64,000 nt of DNA from Aeromicrobium sp. PE09-221 (GTDB lineage: Bacteria; Actinomycetota; Actinomycetes; Propionibacteriales; Nocardioidaceae). The position numbers and the translations under genes are program-made. The DNA is taken from positions 1 to 64,000 of the forward strand of contig NZ_MIJB01000012.1 of the NCBI RefSeq assembly GCF_002174305.1, read 5' to 3'. Below are positions 34,598-42,958 of this stretch, piece by piece (within the stretch, counting starts at the first letter, position 1; each line of letters starts with the position of its first letter). The notes under the pieces are model-generated. The model was not told where the DNA came from and searched no databases. It saw nothing but the letters and a program-made list of their open reading frames with translations.

Positions 34598-36016
34598 TCA
34601 GCCGCGGAGGGCGCCGACACCGAGGACGGCGGCGAGGCCCAGGGCGCTGCGCGGGTGGTACGCGGCGGTCCAGAGTCCGCCGTGGGCGGCGTTCTGCGCC
34701 TCATCCATCCACGGCTCGGCCTGCGGCGTCTCCCCGGCACGCAGATCGTGCACCAGGAGCGCGGCCATCAGCACATTGCTCGTGGCGGGGTCGAAGACCT
34801 CGACCCCGAAGCGGTGCGCACCGGCGTAGGCGGCCGCGAGGGCCTTGTTCTTGATGACCGATCGTGTGCGGGTCGCGGGAGCGACGTTGAGCGATACGAG
34901 TGCTCCGTCGTGTCGCGCCGAGGTCGCACGCCATCGCTGGAGCCGCTTCGCGAAGGCGTAGTTCGGGCCCTGCTGGGGGACGAGGGCGTCGCAGATGCCC
35001 ATGTCGGCCCGCGGCGGGTAGTTGCGTTGCAGGAGCCGTCCGCCGCTCACGACCCGCAACGGGGTCCGCAGGAAGCGCGAGCCGTGGCTGTACCGGTCAT
35101 TGGCCGTCACGACCTCCGCGCCGTGGACCGCGAACACGTCGGTGGGAGTGGCGAGGAAGGCCAGCGCGGTGTCGGGGCGTCGCTGACGCACGTGGGTGCC
35201 GAGCGCATCGGCCGCCATCGACACGAGGACGTGTGTGCCGCCGTCGGCGTAGCAGTAGTTGCCGAGCACGAGTCGTCCGTCGATTCCCTCGAGCCACTGG
35301 GCGATGGCCGGGAGCTCGTGGACGATGTCCGCCCCGGCCTCGCTCGCGTCGTCGATGACGATGCGGGCGGGCAGGTGCACGCGACCTGCGCCGGACTCGG
35401 CGTGCTCGCGGATGCGCTCCTGGATGTCGTGGCGCGGCAGATCGAGGGCGACGACTTCCGCGCCCCAGCGCAACAATGCGCGGTAGGGACCCATCTCGGC
35501 GCCCGCGCCGAGCACCGCGACGGTATCGCCCTCAAGGCGCAGCCACTCGGGGTTCTGCTGGACCCGGGTCACGGCTTGTGCGCAGGAGGCGGTGATGACA
35601 CCGTTCGCGACCCACGCGTCGAGCTGGTCGGTCAGCCGGCGCCCGCGGAGCCGCTCGCCGCGGTACGGGATGGTCAGTTCGGTCTCCGGTTCGGCGCCAC
35701 CCTCGATGGTGCGGGTGTGGAAGGCCTGCGTGACCCGGGCGCTGTCGGTGGCTTTGCTGAGCGGCACGTCATCGAAGCGGAAGCGCTCGGTGGCGGCCTG
35801 GAGTCCGGCCTCGGCGATGGCGACCGCGGCCTCCGGCGATCCGATGCCCGCCTCCACGAGACGGGTGAAGTGCGCCAGATAACCCCGACGCCAGTTGGTC
35901 TCGTTCTCGACAGCTCGCGCGCCGACCGCGTCGACATCGCGCAACGCCTCGGCCACGACCTCCCGCGCGGTGGCCGAGGTGCTGTCGCCTGGAAATCTCA
36001 CTCCCGACGTACTCAT
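34598..36016 (-). CDS. Conserved actinobacterial protein with Rossmann-like region
   Basis: The protein has 472 residues from ATG 36016. I do not recognise a named family. A dinucleotide-binding pattern is visible about a third of the way along: VAVLGAGAEMGPYRALLRWGAEVVALDLPR, where the second glycine pair is loosened. The C-terminus has two hydrophobic stretches (ALGLAAVLGVGALRG at the very end). Similar full-length proteins of unknown function occur in mycobacteria as far as I recall. A role as an NAD(P)-dependent enzyme is inferred only from the loop. It is convergent with the crotonase gene and divergent from the phosphatase gene. Confidence 0.6.
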   Translation of the reverse strand: MSTSGVRFPGDSTSATAREVVAEALRDVDAVGARAVENETNWRRGYLAHFTRLVEAGIGSPEAAVAIAEAGLQAATERFRFDDVPLSKATDSARVTQAFHTRTIEGGAEPETELTIPYRGERLRGRRLTDQLDAWVANGVITASCAQAVTRVQQNPEWLRLEGDTVAVLGAGAEMGPYRALLRWGAEVVALDLPRHDIQERIREHAESGAGRVHLPARIVIDDASEAGADIVHELPAIAQWLEGIDGRLVLGNYCYADGGTHVLVSMAADALGTHVRQRRPDTALAFLATPTDVFAVHGAEVVTANDRYSHGSRFLRTPLRVVSGGRLLQRNYPPRADMGICDALVPQQGPNYAFAKRLQRWRATSARHDGALVSLNVAPATRTRSVIKNKALAAAYAGAHRFGVEVFDPATSNVLMAALLVHDLRAGETPQAEPWMDEAQNAAHGGLWTAAYHPRSALGLAAVLGVGALRG

Positions 36017-36072
36017 GAACGTGAGACTAGCCTCGGGTTCCGCATCGGCGCGAACGGAGGCGGCGCGCCGCT

Positions 36073-36191
36073 GACGAAGGATGTGCTTTCGTGGCTGTCG
36101 GGGCAACCGCAGAGGCACATCCTTCGTCGGCCGCCCACGGAGGATGCGCCGTGGGGGTGGTCGCTACGACCACAGAGACACATTCTCCGTG
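36073..36191. repeat. Intergenic repeat, family C, copy 1
   Basis: Two hairpins side by side. GACGAAGGATGTGC (36073-36086) pairs perfectly with 36115-36128. CACGGAGGATGCG (36136-36148) pairs with 36179-36191 at 11 of 13 positions. All four arms share the word GGATGTG or GGATGCG. The element fills the divergent gap between the 472-residue protein and the histidine phosphatase. A related four-arm element lies at 48439-48558. Confidence 0.7.
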
Positions 36192-36269
36192 TGGTTACGG
36201 ACGCGTGGCGAACCGGGTGAGGAGCACGCCGCCCGTCGCCGTGCTGCTACCTGCCGGTAGTGTCGCGCC

Positions 36270-36911
36270 GTGGGCGTCATGCATCTCATTCGTCATGGTC
36301 AGGCCTCGTTCGGCAGCGACAACTATGACGTGTTGTCGTCGCTCGGCGAGACGCAGTCCAGTGCTCTGGGTCAGGGGTGGGAGGCTGGGGGATTCGTCCC
36401 CACTCACGCGGTGGCCGGTTCGATGAGGCGGCACGCGCAGACCGCGATCGCGGCGATCGATGCGTGCGGTGGGCCGGACGGCTATGACATCGATGCCGGC
36501 TGGAACGAGTACGACCATGTCGGCATCGCCACCTCGCACGATGCCGGGGCGCTCGGTCTGGACAGCAAGGCCTTCCAGCGGCTGCTCAATCAGGCAATCG
36601 CGGACTGGCGTTCCGGCGTGGGTGAGTACGACGAGCCGTATGACGCCTTCGTCGGTCGTGTCATGGGGTCCTTCGAAGCCGCGGTCGAGCTGGCGGGCCC
36701 GGGCCGCAGCGTGGCGGTGTTCACCTCCGGTGGACCGATCGCGATGGTCGTGTCGCACCTGCTGACCGGTGACGACTCGCTGTTCCAGCGCCTCAACGAT
36801 GTCATCATCAATGCGAGCGTCACCACCGTCATCGCCGGATCGACCGGTCCTCGATTGCTGAGCTTCAACGAGCACACCCACCTCGCCCGCGATCTGGTCA
36901 CCTACCGCTAG
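36270..36911 (+). CDS. Histidine phosphatase (phosphoglycerate mutase-like) family protein
   Basis: The protein has 213 residues. LIRHGQASFG holds the RHG motif with the phospho-accepting His, and VFTSGGPIAMVVSHLL the region of the second His motif, which here reads TSGGP. These proteins are usually phosphatases. GTG 36270 is preceded at 6 bases by TAGTGT, a leaderless pattern; ATG 36279 three codons later is also possible. Confidence 0.85.
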   Translation: MGVMHLIRHGQASFGSDNYDVLSSLGETQSSALGQGWEAGGFVPTHAVAGSMRRHAQTAIAAIDACGGPDGYDIDAGWNEYDHVGIATSHDAGALGLDSKAFQRLLNQAIADWRSGVGEYDEPYDAFVGRVMGSFEAAVELAGPGRSVAVFTSGGPIAMVVSHLLTGDDSLFQRLNDVIINASVTTVIAGSTGPRLLSFNEHTHLARDLVTYR

Positions 36912-37020
36912 CACCTCGCCCGCTGCGGTCCACGATCGCTGTCCTGACATGTTCGCGCCCGCGACCCTGGGTGCCGCTGCCATACTCCAAGGAACAGCCG
37001 CCACACCTCGAGGAGTCCGC

Positions 37021-37779
37021 ATGCGTCGTACCACGTTCATCTCGGGAGCCTCCTCCGGAATCGGCGAGGGAATGGCGCGCGTGCTGGCGGAGAAGGGTGG
37101 TCATCTCGCGCTGGCCGCGCGGCGCACGGAAAGGCTCGAGGCGCTCCAGGCCGAGCTGCTCGCGGCGCACCCCGGTATCGAGGTGAGCGTGCACGCCCTC
37201 GATGTCAACGACCACGAGCGGGTCTTCCAGATCGTGGGCGAGGCGGCTGCCGAGCACGGTGGGCTGGATCGCGTCATCGTCAATGCCGGACTCGGCAAGG
37301 GTGGCCGGATCGGCACCGGGAGGTTCGCGGCCAACCTGGAGACGGCTCAGACGAATGTGCTCGGAGCCCTCGCGCAGTGCGAGGCCGCGATGGAGCATTT
37401 CTATGACCGCAAGAGCGGTCACCTGGTGCTGATCTCGTCGATGTCGGCGATGCGCGGCATGCCGTCCTCGATGACCACCTATGCGGCCACCAAGGCAGCC
37501 GTCGCGCACCTGGCCGAGGGCATCCGGATGGATCTCATCGGTCGCAAGGGCCTGGACATCAAGGTCACGACCCTCTATCCCGGTTATATCGCCTCGGAGA
37601 TGAACGCGGGTGTAGAGCAGGAGGCGAAGCTGATGGTCGATACCGAGACGGGCAGCCGGGCGCTCGTGGCCAAGATCGAGTCCGAGGTCGCCGAGGCCTG
37701 CGTGCCCACGCTGCCCTGGGCCCCCCTCGCTCCCGTCATGAAGCACGCGCCCCTCGGCCTGGTGAAGCGCCTCGTCTGA
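37021..37779 (+). CDS. Short-chain dehydrogenase/reductase
   Basis: The protein has 252 residues. TFISGASSGIGEGMARVL binds the cofactor, VIVNAGLG is the mid-fold Asn region, LISSMSAMRG has the catalytic Ser, and YAATKAAVAHLAE the Tyr and Lys. A classical SDR, probably NADPH-linked as Arg residues follow strand 2 (AARRTERLE). AGGAG lies just before ATG 37021; the open frame upstream is not supported. Confidence 0.88.
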   Translation: MRRTTFISGASSGIGEGMARVLAEKGGHLALAARRTERLEALQAELLAAHPGIEVSVHALDVNDHERVFQIVGEAAAEHGGLDRVIVNAGLGKGGRIGTGRFAANLETAQTNVLGALAQCEAAMEHFYDRKSGHLVLISSMSAMRGMPSSMTTYAATKAAVAHLAEGIRMDLIGRKGLDIKVTTLYPGYIASEMNAGVEQEAKLMVDTETGSRALVAKIESEVAEACVPTLPWAPLAPVMKHAPLGLVKRLV

Positions 37780-37808
37780 CGCTCGGGCCCCCCGCCCCTG
37801 TCGTCTCG

Positions 37809-37841
37809 CCAAGCTAGCCAAACCTCACTTTGATGAGGTTT
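37809..37841. promoter_or_regulatory. Candidate iron box and palindrome upstream of dps
   Basis: Bases 37809-37827 match the 19-base DtxR/IdeR consensus (TTAGGTTAGCCTAACCTAA) at 13 positions, including the central TAGCC and ACCT. Overlapping it, AAACCTCA (37820-37827) and TGAGGTTT (37834-37841) form a perfect palindrome with a 6-base spacer. Iron-dependent control of a Dps protein would be sensible, but 13 of 19 is modest. Confidence 0.4.
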
Positions 37842-37911
37842 CCCTTGCTGGAATTGCAGTGTTTACCGTGCTTTGATTGAGTCATTCAAAGAAATCGTGA
37901 GAGGAATGATC

Positions 37912-38436
37912 ATGAGCGCTGTTGACACCACCGCCACCCACACCGCGCACCCGCCCTTCACCGCTTCGGCGAAGATGGCCGAGCAGCTGCAGCAGTTGCA
38001 CGTCGACCTGATCGATCTGCACATCGTGGGCAAGCAGGCGCACTGGAATGTCGTGGGCAAGAACTTCCGCGACCTGCACCTGCAGCTCGACGAGGTCGTC
38101 GACGCGGCGCGGGAGTTCTCCGACACCGTCGCCGAGCGCATGCGGGCCATCTACATCACACCGGACGGCCGCATCAAGACCGTGGCGGCGCAGTCCAGTC
38201 TGCCGGAGTTCCCGGCTGACGAGGTCGACACCACGGAGACCGTAGACCTCATCACCGGTGCTCTCTACGCCGTCGCGGCGACCGCGCGTCGCATCCACGA
38301 CGATGTCGACGCCGAGGACCCGACCACGGCCGACATCATCCACAACATCCTGGAGCGCATCGAGCAGCTCGCCTGGATGATCGACGCCGAGAACCGCGTC
38401 GCCAACCAGTCGCTCCCGCGTCAGCGCAACGCCTGA
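37912..38436 (+). CDS. dps: Dps family DNA-binding/ferritin-like protein
   Basis: The protein has 174 residues. The ferroxidase-site residues lie in QQLHVDLIDLHIVGKQAHWNVVG (His and a later His) and LHLQLDEVVDAAREFSDTVAER (Asp, Glu). It would form a dodecamer that stores iron and shields DNA under oxidative stress. ATG 37912 follows AGAGGAA at good spacing; the earlier in-frame ATG 37873 has none. The upstream region carries the candidate iron box. Confidence 0.92.
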   Translation: MSAVDTTATHTAHPPFTASAKMAEQLQQLHVDLIDLHIVGKQAHWNVVGKNFRDLHLQLDEVVDAAREFSDTVAERMRAIYITPDGRIKTVAAQSSLPEFPADEVDTTETVDLITGALYAVAATARRIHDDVDAEDPTTADIIHNILERIEQLAWMIDAENRVANQSLPRQRNA

Positions 38437-38442
38437 CCCACC

Positions 38443-38505
38443 CGCTGAGTGTGACGTTTGGACGCCGATTCCCCCGATTCAGCCGTCCAAACGTCACACT
38501 CAACG
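38443..38505. repeat. Intergenic inverted repeat, family A, copy 2
   Basis: Perfect inverted arms of 19 bases (38446-38464 and 38484-38502), extended by one mismatch and two more pairs, enclose a 19-base loop. The arm core is the same GAGTGTGACGTTTGGACG as copy 1 at 27225, while the loop is different. It lies between the converging dps and Rho-N-like genes, 6 bases past the dps stop. Confidence 0.8.
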
Positions 38506-38516
38506 CGTAGGCGGGC

Positions 38517-38792
38517 TCAGTGGTTGCGGAGCTTGTCGATGAGCTGGTCCTTCTTCAGATCCGAGTAGCCCTCGATGCCGAGCTCTTTGGCACGCTCCTT
38601 GAGCTCCTCGACGGTCCAGTCCTCATAGGAACCGGCCTTGCCGCCGCGCTCGCCGACCTTCTTCTTGCCCTCATTGGCGGCCGCATTGGAGATGCGCGCC
38701 GCCTTCTCCTTGGAGGCTCCGTCGTCGCGGAGCTCCTCGTACATGTCCGGGTTCTTCAGGCTCGGGTTCTCCTCATTGTCCTTCCTGGCCAT
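38517..38792 (-). CDS. Small Rho-N domain protein
   Basis: The protein has 91 residues. The N-terminal half is charged and helical (DMYEELRDDGASKEKAARISNAAANEG). The C-terminal half, WTVEELKERAKELGIEGYSDLKKDQLIDKLR, is a Rho N-terminal/SAP-like helix-extended-helix motif that can bind nucleic acid. Small proteins of this plan are common in actinobacteria and seem stress related. ATG 38792 overlaps the stop of the upstream SDR gene (ATGA), which fixes the start. Confidence 0.85.
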   Translation of the reverse strand: MARKDNEENPSLKNPDMYEELRDDGASKEKAARISNAAANEGKKKVGERGGKAGSYEDWTVEELKERAKELGIEGYSDLKKDQLIDKLRNH

Positions 38793-39679
38793 CAGAACAC
38801 CCCCTTTCCGCCGGTCACGCCGAGCACCGTGCCCGACACATAGCTCGCGGTCTGGTCGCTCGCCAGGAACACGAAGGCCGGAGCGCACTCGGCGGGCTGA
38901 CCGGCGCGACCGAGCGGCGTGTCCTGGCCGAACTGCTCGAGCTTCTCCGGTGGCTGCGTCGCCGGCTGCAGCGGTGTCCAGATCGGTCCCGGCGCGACGG
39001 CATTGACGCGGACACCGTGCGGCCCCGCCTCCTGGGCGAAGTTGACGGTGAAGTTGTTGATCGCCGCCTTGGTCGAGGCGTAGTCCAGCAGCGACGTCGA
39101 CGGCTCATAGGCCTGGATCGACGACACATTGATGACATTGCCCCGTGTGGCGCGCAGATGCTCCAAGGCCTCGCGCGTGAGCACGAACATCGCCTTGAGA
39201 TTCGTGTCGAGCACGCGGTCGATCTGCTCGTCGCTCATGTCGGTGATGCTGTCGCCGCGCGCGTACTGGAAGCCCGCGTTGTTCACGAGTACATCGAGCC
39301 CGCCGAGCTGCGAGACCGTCTCGTGCACGACCCGCTCGCAGGTCGCGGGATCGCGCAGGTCCGCCTCGATCGGCAGTGCGGTGCGCCCCGCATCCTCGAT
39401 CCAGCGCGCGGTTTCGCGTGCGTCGTCGTTCTCCTCGGGCTGGTAGGTGAAGGCGACATCGGCCCCCTCGCGGGCGAAGGCGATCGCGACGGCGCGTCCG
39501 ATGCCCGAGTCGCCTCCCGTCACGAGGGCGCGTTTGCCGGGGAGCCGGTCGTGACCCTCATAGGTGTCCTCGCCGTGATCGGGGCGGGGCGTCATCTCAT
39601 GGGTTGAGCCGGGCGGCTCCTGCTGCTGGCGGGGAAATCCCTGCGAGAGTGCGGGTTCTGTGGTGTCGGGTGCAGGCAT
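38792..39679 (-). CDS. SDR oxidoreductase of the general-stress (YdaD/YhxC) type
   Basis: The protein has 295 residues. A polar N-terminal extension (QGFPRQQQEPPGSTHEMTPRPDHGEDTYEGHDRLPGK region) precedes a classical SDR: ALVTGGDSGIGRAVA, VNNAGFQ, NVSSIQAY, DYASTKAAINNF. That extension is the mark of the YdaD/YhxC group found with general stress genes in Bacillus. AAAGG precedes the ATG. It is co-transcribed with the Rho-N protein and next to Dps, forming a stress cluster. Confidence 0.88.
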   Translation of the reverse strand: MPAPDTTEPALSQGFPRQQQEPPGSTHEMTPRPDHGEDTYEGHDRLPGKRALVTGGDSGIGRAVAIAFAREGADVAFTYQPEENDDARETARWIEDAGRTALPIEADLRDPATCERVVHETVSQLGGLDVLVNNAGFQYARGDSITDMSDEQIDRVLDTNLKAMFVLTREALEHLRATRGNVINVSSIQAYEPSTSLLDYASTKAAINNFTVNFAQEAGPHGVRVNAVAPGPIWTPLQPATQPPEKLEQFGQDTPLGRAGQPAECAPAFVFLASDQTASYVSGTVLGVTGGKGVF

Positions 39680-39755
39680 CGTTCAACCTTTCGCGTCGAT
39701 CGGCTGGCTGCTTGGTCCAGTACCCAGGCAACCACCGATCGACGCGGCCCGCAGC

Positions 39756-40760
39756 TCAGGCCACGCGCAGCACCAGTTTGCCGGTGTTGTCGCCGCGGAA
39801 GAGTCCGAGGAGGGTGTCGCCGAAGGCCGCGACGCCCCCGTCGACCACGGTCTCGCGGGCCTGGAGCGAGCCCTCGGTGATCATCGTGCTGATGGCCTCG
39901 ATCGCCTCGGGGTAGCGATCCTCGTAGTCGAAGACGACGAAGCCCTCCATCCGGGCGCGGAAGACCAGCAATGACATGTAGCGGCTCGGTCCGGGAGGCA
40001 GCGACTCGGCGTTGTACTGGCTGATCGCGCCGCAGATGACGACACGGGCACCGCGCCGCAGATTGGCTAGCGCCGCGTCGAGGATGTCGCCGCCGACATT
40101 GTCGAAGTAGATGTCGATACCATCGGGAGCGACGGCGCGGAGACGCTTGAGGACGTTCTCGTTCTTGTAGTCGATCGCCTCGTCGAAGCCGATCTCACGC
40201 AGCCATGCGGTCTTCTCCGGGCCTCCGGCGATGCCGATGACCCGGCAGCCGCGCGCCTTGGCGATCTGACCCGCGACGCTGCCCACGGCACCGGCGGCCG
40301 CCGAGATGACGACGGTGTCGCCCTCGCGCAGATCGCCGACATCGGTGAGACCGAAGTAGGCGGTGATGCCCGGCATGCCCAGCGCACCGAGCCAGGTGGG
40401 GGCGTCGGCGACCCCGAGGTCGATGCGGCTGACGCCATTGCCGTCGCTGAGGGCGTATTCGGTGACGCCGAAGGTGCCGGTGACCGCATCGCCCTCGGCG
40501 AAGTCCGGATGCCGCGATGCGACCACGCGTCCGGTGGCGCCGGCCCGCATGACCGCACCGATCTGGACCGGCGGCACATAGGAACGTACATCGTTGAGCC
40601 AGCCGCGCATGGCCGGGTCGAGGGAGATGTGGTCGATGCGGACCAGGAACTGGCCGTCCTCGGGGTCGGGCAGGCGGGCGGTGTCGAGCGACCAGGTCGA
40701 GGCATCGGGGAGGCCGGTCGGTCGCTGGGCGAGGGTGATCTGCTGCGTGGTTGTGGTCAC
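39756..40760 (-). CDS. NADP-dependent medium-chain reductase (leukotriene B4 dehydrogenase/CurA type)
   Basis: The protein has 334 residues from GTG 40760. It lacks zinc ligands and has the pattern of the LTB4DH/CurA group: SLDPAMRGW, TGTFGVTEYAL, GMPGITAYFGL, ISAAAGAVGSVAGQIAK for NADPH, YFDNVGG. It reduces the double bond of enones with NADPH. TAGAGT lies 7 bases before GTG 40760 and is covered by a palindrome; the alternative GTG 40769 would put the start inside that palindrome. Confidence 0.88.
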   Translation of the reverse strand: MTTTTQQITLAQRPTGLPDASTWSLDTARLPDPEDGQFLVRIDHISLDPAMRGWLNDVRSYVPPVQIGAVMRAGATGRVVASRHPDFAEGDAVTGTFGVTEYALSDGNGVSRIDLGVADAPTWLGALGMPGITAYFGLTDVGDLREGDTVVISAAAGAVGSVAGQIAKARGCRVIGIAGGPEKTAWLREIGFDEAIDYKNENVLKRLRAVAPDGIDIYFDNVGGDILDAALANLRRGARVVICGAISQYNAESLPPGPSRYMSLLVFRARMEGFVVFDYEDRYPEAIEAISTMITEGSLQARETVVDGGVAAFGDTLLGLFRGDNTGKLVLRVA

Positions 40761-40768
40761 GCAGCCCA

Positions 40769-40788
40769 CTCTAAGCGCTTGCTTAGAG
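40769..40788. promoter_or_regulatory. TetR-type operator palindrome before the enone reductase gene
   Basis: CTCTAAGC (40769-40776) and GCTTAGAG (40781-40788) are perfect inverted arms 4 bases apart. Palindromes with TAAGC arms are common TetR-family sites. The minus-strand -10 (TAGAGT) is part of the left arm, so binding would block the promoter. No TetR gene is adjacent. Confidence 0.55.
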
Positions 40789-40859
40789 TTCGCGCCGATA
40801 GAGCGCCCACGGGGTGGCGCGCAGTAGCCGGGCCCATCGGCGCGATCTCTTAGCCCCCG

Positions 40860-40982
40860 TCACCCCTGGCGGGCTTTGAGCCGGGGGTTCTGCTTGTTGA
40901 TGACATAGGTGCGGCCGCGGCGGCGGACGACCTGGGATCCGGGCTGGTTCTTCAGCGAGCGGATCGAGTTGCGGACCTTCAT
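40860..40982 (-). CDS. rpmJ: Ribosomal protein bL36, zinc-free paralogue
   Basis: The protein has 40 residues: [19 protein letters not shown], a basic middle and [15 protein letters not shown]. It matches the B-type L36 (YkgO-like) and has no cysteine, so it needs no zinc. It replaces the zinc-binding form during zinc shortage. Its start overlaps the L32 stop (ATGA). It is the last gene of the minus-strand Zur-type operon. Confidence 0.92.
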   Translation of the reverse strand: MKVRNSIRSLKNQPGSQVVRRRGRTYVINKQNPRLKARQG

Positions 40983-41155
40983 CGGTGCTCCTTCGGGTTG
41001 ACGAGTCCCGCGTGGACCGCCGCCACGAGGCGGCGCGGGATGCGGACGGTCTCACCGTCGACGGTCACGGGGACCAGGTCGACGGGCTTGGCCTTCCACT
41101 GGCTGCGGCGATGCCGCGTGTTGCTGCGTGAGGTCTTGCGCTTCGGTACGGCCAT
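40979..41155 (-). CDS. rpmF: Ribosomal protein bL32, cysteine-free
   Basis: The protein has 58 residues: [20 protein letters not shown], then [20 protein letters not shown]. This is the mycobacterial-type L32 without the zinc-ribbon cysteines. GGAGGAG lies 5 bases before the ATG. It is 18 bases downstream of the CobW-like gene. Confidence 0.92.
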   Translation of the reverse strand: MAVPKRKTSRSNTRHRRSQWKAKPVDLVPVTVDGETVRIPRRLVAAVHAGLVNPKEHR

Positions 41156-41173
41156 GGGTCTCCTCCGTGGGTG

Positions 41174-42244
41174 TCAGGCGGCGCGCTGGATCGGGCCGAG
41201 CCAGGGGTCGAATCCGTCATCGGCCATGCTCCAGGCCAGGCCGCGCCGGGCGATCTCCTCGTCGGTGACGAGGCAGCGGTGGAACAGGGTGACGAGTTCG
41301 TCGATCTCATCGTCGAGGCCGGTGACCAGCAGCCGGGTGTGCGGTGGTCCGTCGGGTTGCGCCAGCGCGGTGCCGACGCTCAGCTGCCCGCCCGCCCCCG
41401 ACCATTCGCAGGTCTGCCCGGGGCGTGATGCCAGCCAGAAGCAGCCGCGGGACCGGCGCGGGCCGCCGCCCAGCTCGGCGATGTGCTCGCGGAGCCGCGC
41501 AGGGTGGAAGGGCCGCTCGGACCGCAGCTCCACGGTCCAGGCCGTGCCATGCTCGATCAGTCCGATCGGCCGGGTGCCCATCGGATCGACCCAGTCCTCG
41601 GCGGCGTCGTGGTGGCGTGTCCGGCCCGGGTCGAGAGCGTAGGTGAGGTGGTCGGGGACGAGCCGAGCTCCTGGGCGGGCCAGCACCGAGATCAGGTCGA
41701 CGCCTTCCTCGGGGAGCTCGCCGACGGCCAGCACGGTGTCCGCGTATTCGATCAGCGAACTGAGGGTCTCCGCGACGCTGCGCCCGTCCTCGGCCGAGGT
41801 ATGGATCTCGCGTTCGATCAGCAGGTCGTCGCCGAGCAGGTCGTTCTCCCATTCGGGCCCGTCGACCACGGCGATGACCTCGCTGATCCGCAGCAGATCG
41901 CGGTACGCCGGGTCGTAGTCGATGACGCGGCAGATGCCGGTCGCGTCGGCACTGATCGGCAGGTGGGCGACGATCGACGTCCACCGTTCGGTGCGGGCGA
42001 GTCGCGCCAGTGTCGGCAGGATGTCCTCGCGCAGCGCGCAGCTGGCGCAGGCGTGGTCGAGGTCGATCTCCTCGCGTTCGACGATGCCGGTGCGGTCGGC
42101 GACCACGCGGGTGAGGGTCTGGTGGGCGACATCGATCGTGTGGTGGACCGCGACGGCGCCGGGGGTGTCCCACGCGAGGGTCAGCACGGTGCGTTCGACC
42201 GCCTCGGCGCGGGTGCCTGTGACGATCGCGACGGGGGTGGTCAC
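41174..42244 (-). CDS. CobW-like (COG0523) protein of the zinc-starvation ribosome operon (Mrf-type)
   Basis: The protein has 356 residues. It is placed in the CobW/COG0523 group by overall plan, by CASCALRED (Cys66, Cys69) at the metal-binding position and by the C-terminal CobW_C-like region ([16 protein letters not shown]). The nucleotide loop [10 protein letters not shown] lacks the normal GKT/S, so GTP hydrolysis is doubtful. In mycobacteria a related protein, Mrf, is encoded with cysteine-free ribosomal proteins and recruits a hibernation factor to ribosomes under zinc limitation; the same position here suggests the same job. GTG 42244 overlaps the L31 stop. Confidence 0.8.
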   Translation of the reverse strand: MTTPVAIVTGTRAEAVERTVLTLAWDTPGAVAVHHTIDVAHQTLTRVVADRTGIVEREEIDLDHACASCALREDILPTLARLARTERWTSIVAHLPISADATGICRVIDYDPAYRDLLRISEVIAVVDGPEWENDLLGDDLLIEREIHTSAEDGRSVAETLSSLIEYADTVLAVGELPEEGVDLISVLARPGARLVPDHLTYALDPGRTRHHDAAEDWVDPMGTRPIGLIEHGTAWTVELRSERPFHPARLREHIAELGGGPRRSRGCFWLASRPGQTCEWSGAGGQLSVGTALAQPDGPPHTRLLVTGLDDEIDELVTLFHRCLVTDEEIARRGLAWSMADDGFDPWLGPIQRAA

Positions 42245-42486
42245 CGATCCGCTCCGTAGCGTCGGTTGAAACGCTCGACGCGGCCCTCGGTGTCCATGAC
42301 GCGTCCGCGGCCGGTCCAGAAGGGGTGGCTGGCCGCGGAGATGTCGACATCGATGACGGGATAGGTCCGTCCGTCGAGTTCGATGGTGTCGTCGCTGGTG
42401 GCCGTCGATCGGGTCAGCAGCGTGAGGCCGCCGGCGCGGTCGCGGAACACCACGGGCCGATAGGCGGGGTGGATGTCGCGCTTCAT
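42241..42486 (-). CDS. rpmE2: Ribosomal protein bL31, type B
   Basis: The protein has 81 residues and begins [16 protein letters not shown], with [26 protein letters not shown] at the end. It has no cysteines, which marks the zinc-independent B type. It is the first gene of the minus-strand operon, directly beside the Zur-like boxes. Confidence 0.93.
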   Translation of the reverse strand: MKRDIHPAYRPVVFRDRAGGLTLLTRSTATSDDTIELDGRTYPVIDVDISAASHPFWTGRGRVMDTEGRVERFNRRYGADR

Positions 42487-42509
42487 GGAGGACCTTTCTG
42501 GAGGATCGT

Positions 42510-42526
42510 TGACGATGATATCGTCA
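42510..42526. promoter_or_regulatory. Zur-like box 1
   Basis: TGACGAT and ATCGTCA are perfect 7-base arms with a 3-base centre. The layout matches actinobacterial Zur sites (TGAAAATGATTTTCA type). It lies in the 68-base gap between the divergent L31 and L28 operons. Confidence 0.75.
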
Positions 42527-42541
42527 TGGGAGTCATTCTCA
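42527..42541. promoter_or_regulatory. Zur-like box 2
   Basis: TGGGAGTCATTCTCA directly abuts box 1 and is an imperfect 7-1-7 palindrome (5 of 7 pairs). Read on the minus strand it starts TGAGAATGA, close to known Zur boxes. Two adjoining sites suit control of both divergent operons. Confidence 0.6.
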
Positions 42542-42554
42542 ATAAGGAGATCAT

Positions 42555-42791
42555 ATGTCACGTATCTGTCAGGTGACGGGAGCGGGTCCGGGCTTCGGCC
42601 ATGCGGTCTCGCACTCGCATCGCCGCACCAAGCGGCGCTTCGACGTCAACATCCAGCGCAAGACCTACTGGGTGCCGAGCCTGAGCCGTCGAGTGACGCT
42701 GACGGTGAGCGCGCGCGGTATCAAGGCCATCGATCGCCGCGGTATCGACGCCGTCGTCGCGGAGATCCGGGCCCGAGGGGAGCGCCTATGA
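42555..42791 (+). CDS. rpmB: Ribosomal protein bL28, zinc-free paralogue
   Basis: The protein has 78 residues: [20 protein letters not shown] followed by [18 protein letters not shown]. Only one cysteine remains, so the zinc-binding CxxC pairs are lost. AAGGAG lies 7 bases before the ATG. It is the first gene of the plus-strand operon and its stop overlaps the L33 start (ATGA). Confidence 0.92.
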   Translation: MSRICQVTGAGPGFGHAVSHSHRRTKRRFDVNIQRKTYWVPSLSRRVTLTVSARGIKAIDRRGIDAVVAEIRARGERL

Positions 42792-42958
42792 GCTCCAAGG
42801 GTTCCGATGTCCGTCCGGTCGTGAAGCTCCGGTCGACCGCCGGGACGGGCTACACCTATGTCACGCGCAAGAACCGCCGCAACGACCCCGATCGTCTCGT
42901 GCTGCGCAAATTCGATCCGGTGATAAGGCGACATGTCGACTTTCGGGAGGAGCGCTGA
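42788..42958 (+). CDS. rpmG: Ribosomal protein bL33, cysteine-free
   Basis: The protein has 56 residues: [19 protein letters not shown], then [21 protein letters not shown]. No cysteine is present. It overlaps L28 upstream and S14 downstream by one to four bases, so all three are translated together. Confidence 0.92.
   Translation: MSSKGSDVRPVVKLRSTAGTGYTYVTRKNRRNDPDRLVLRKFDPVIRRHVDFREER

Noticed and set aside
41307-42350. 347-codon minus-strand frame in the CobW-like gene
   Set aside because: It is very rich in Arg/Pro/His and is a shifted reading of the same gene.
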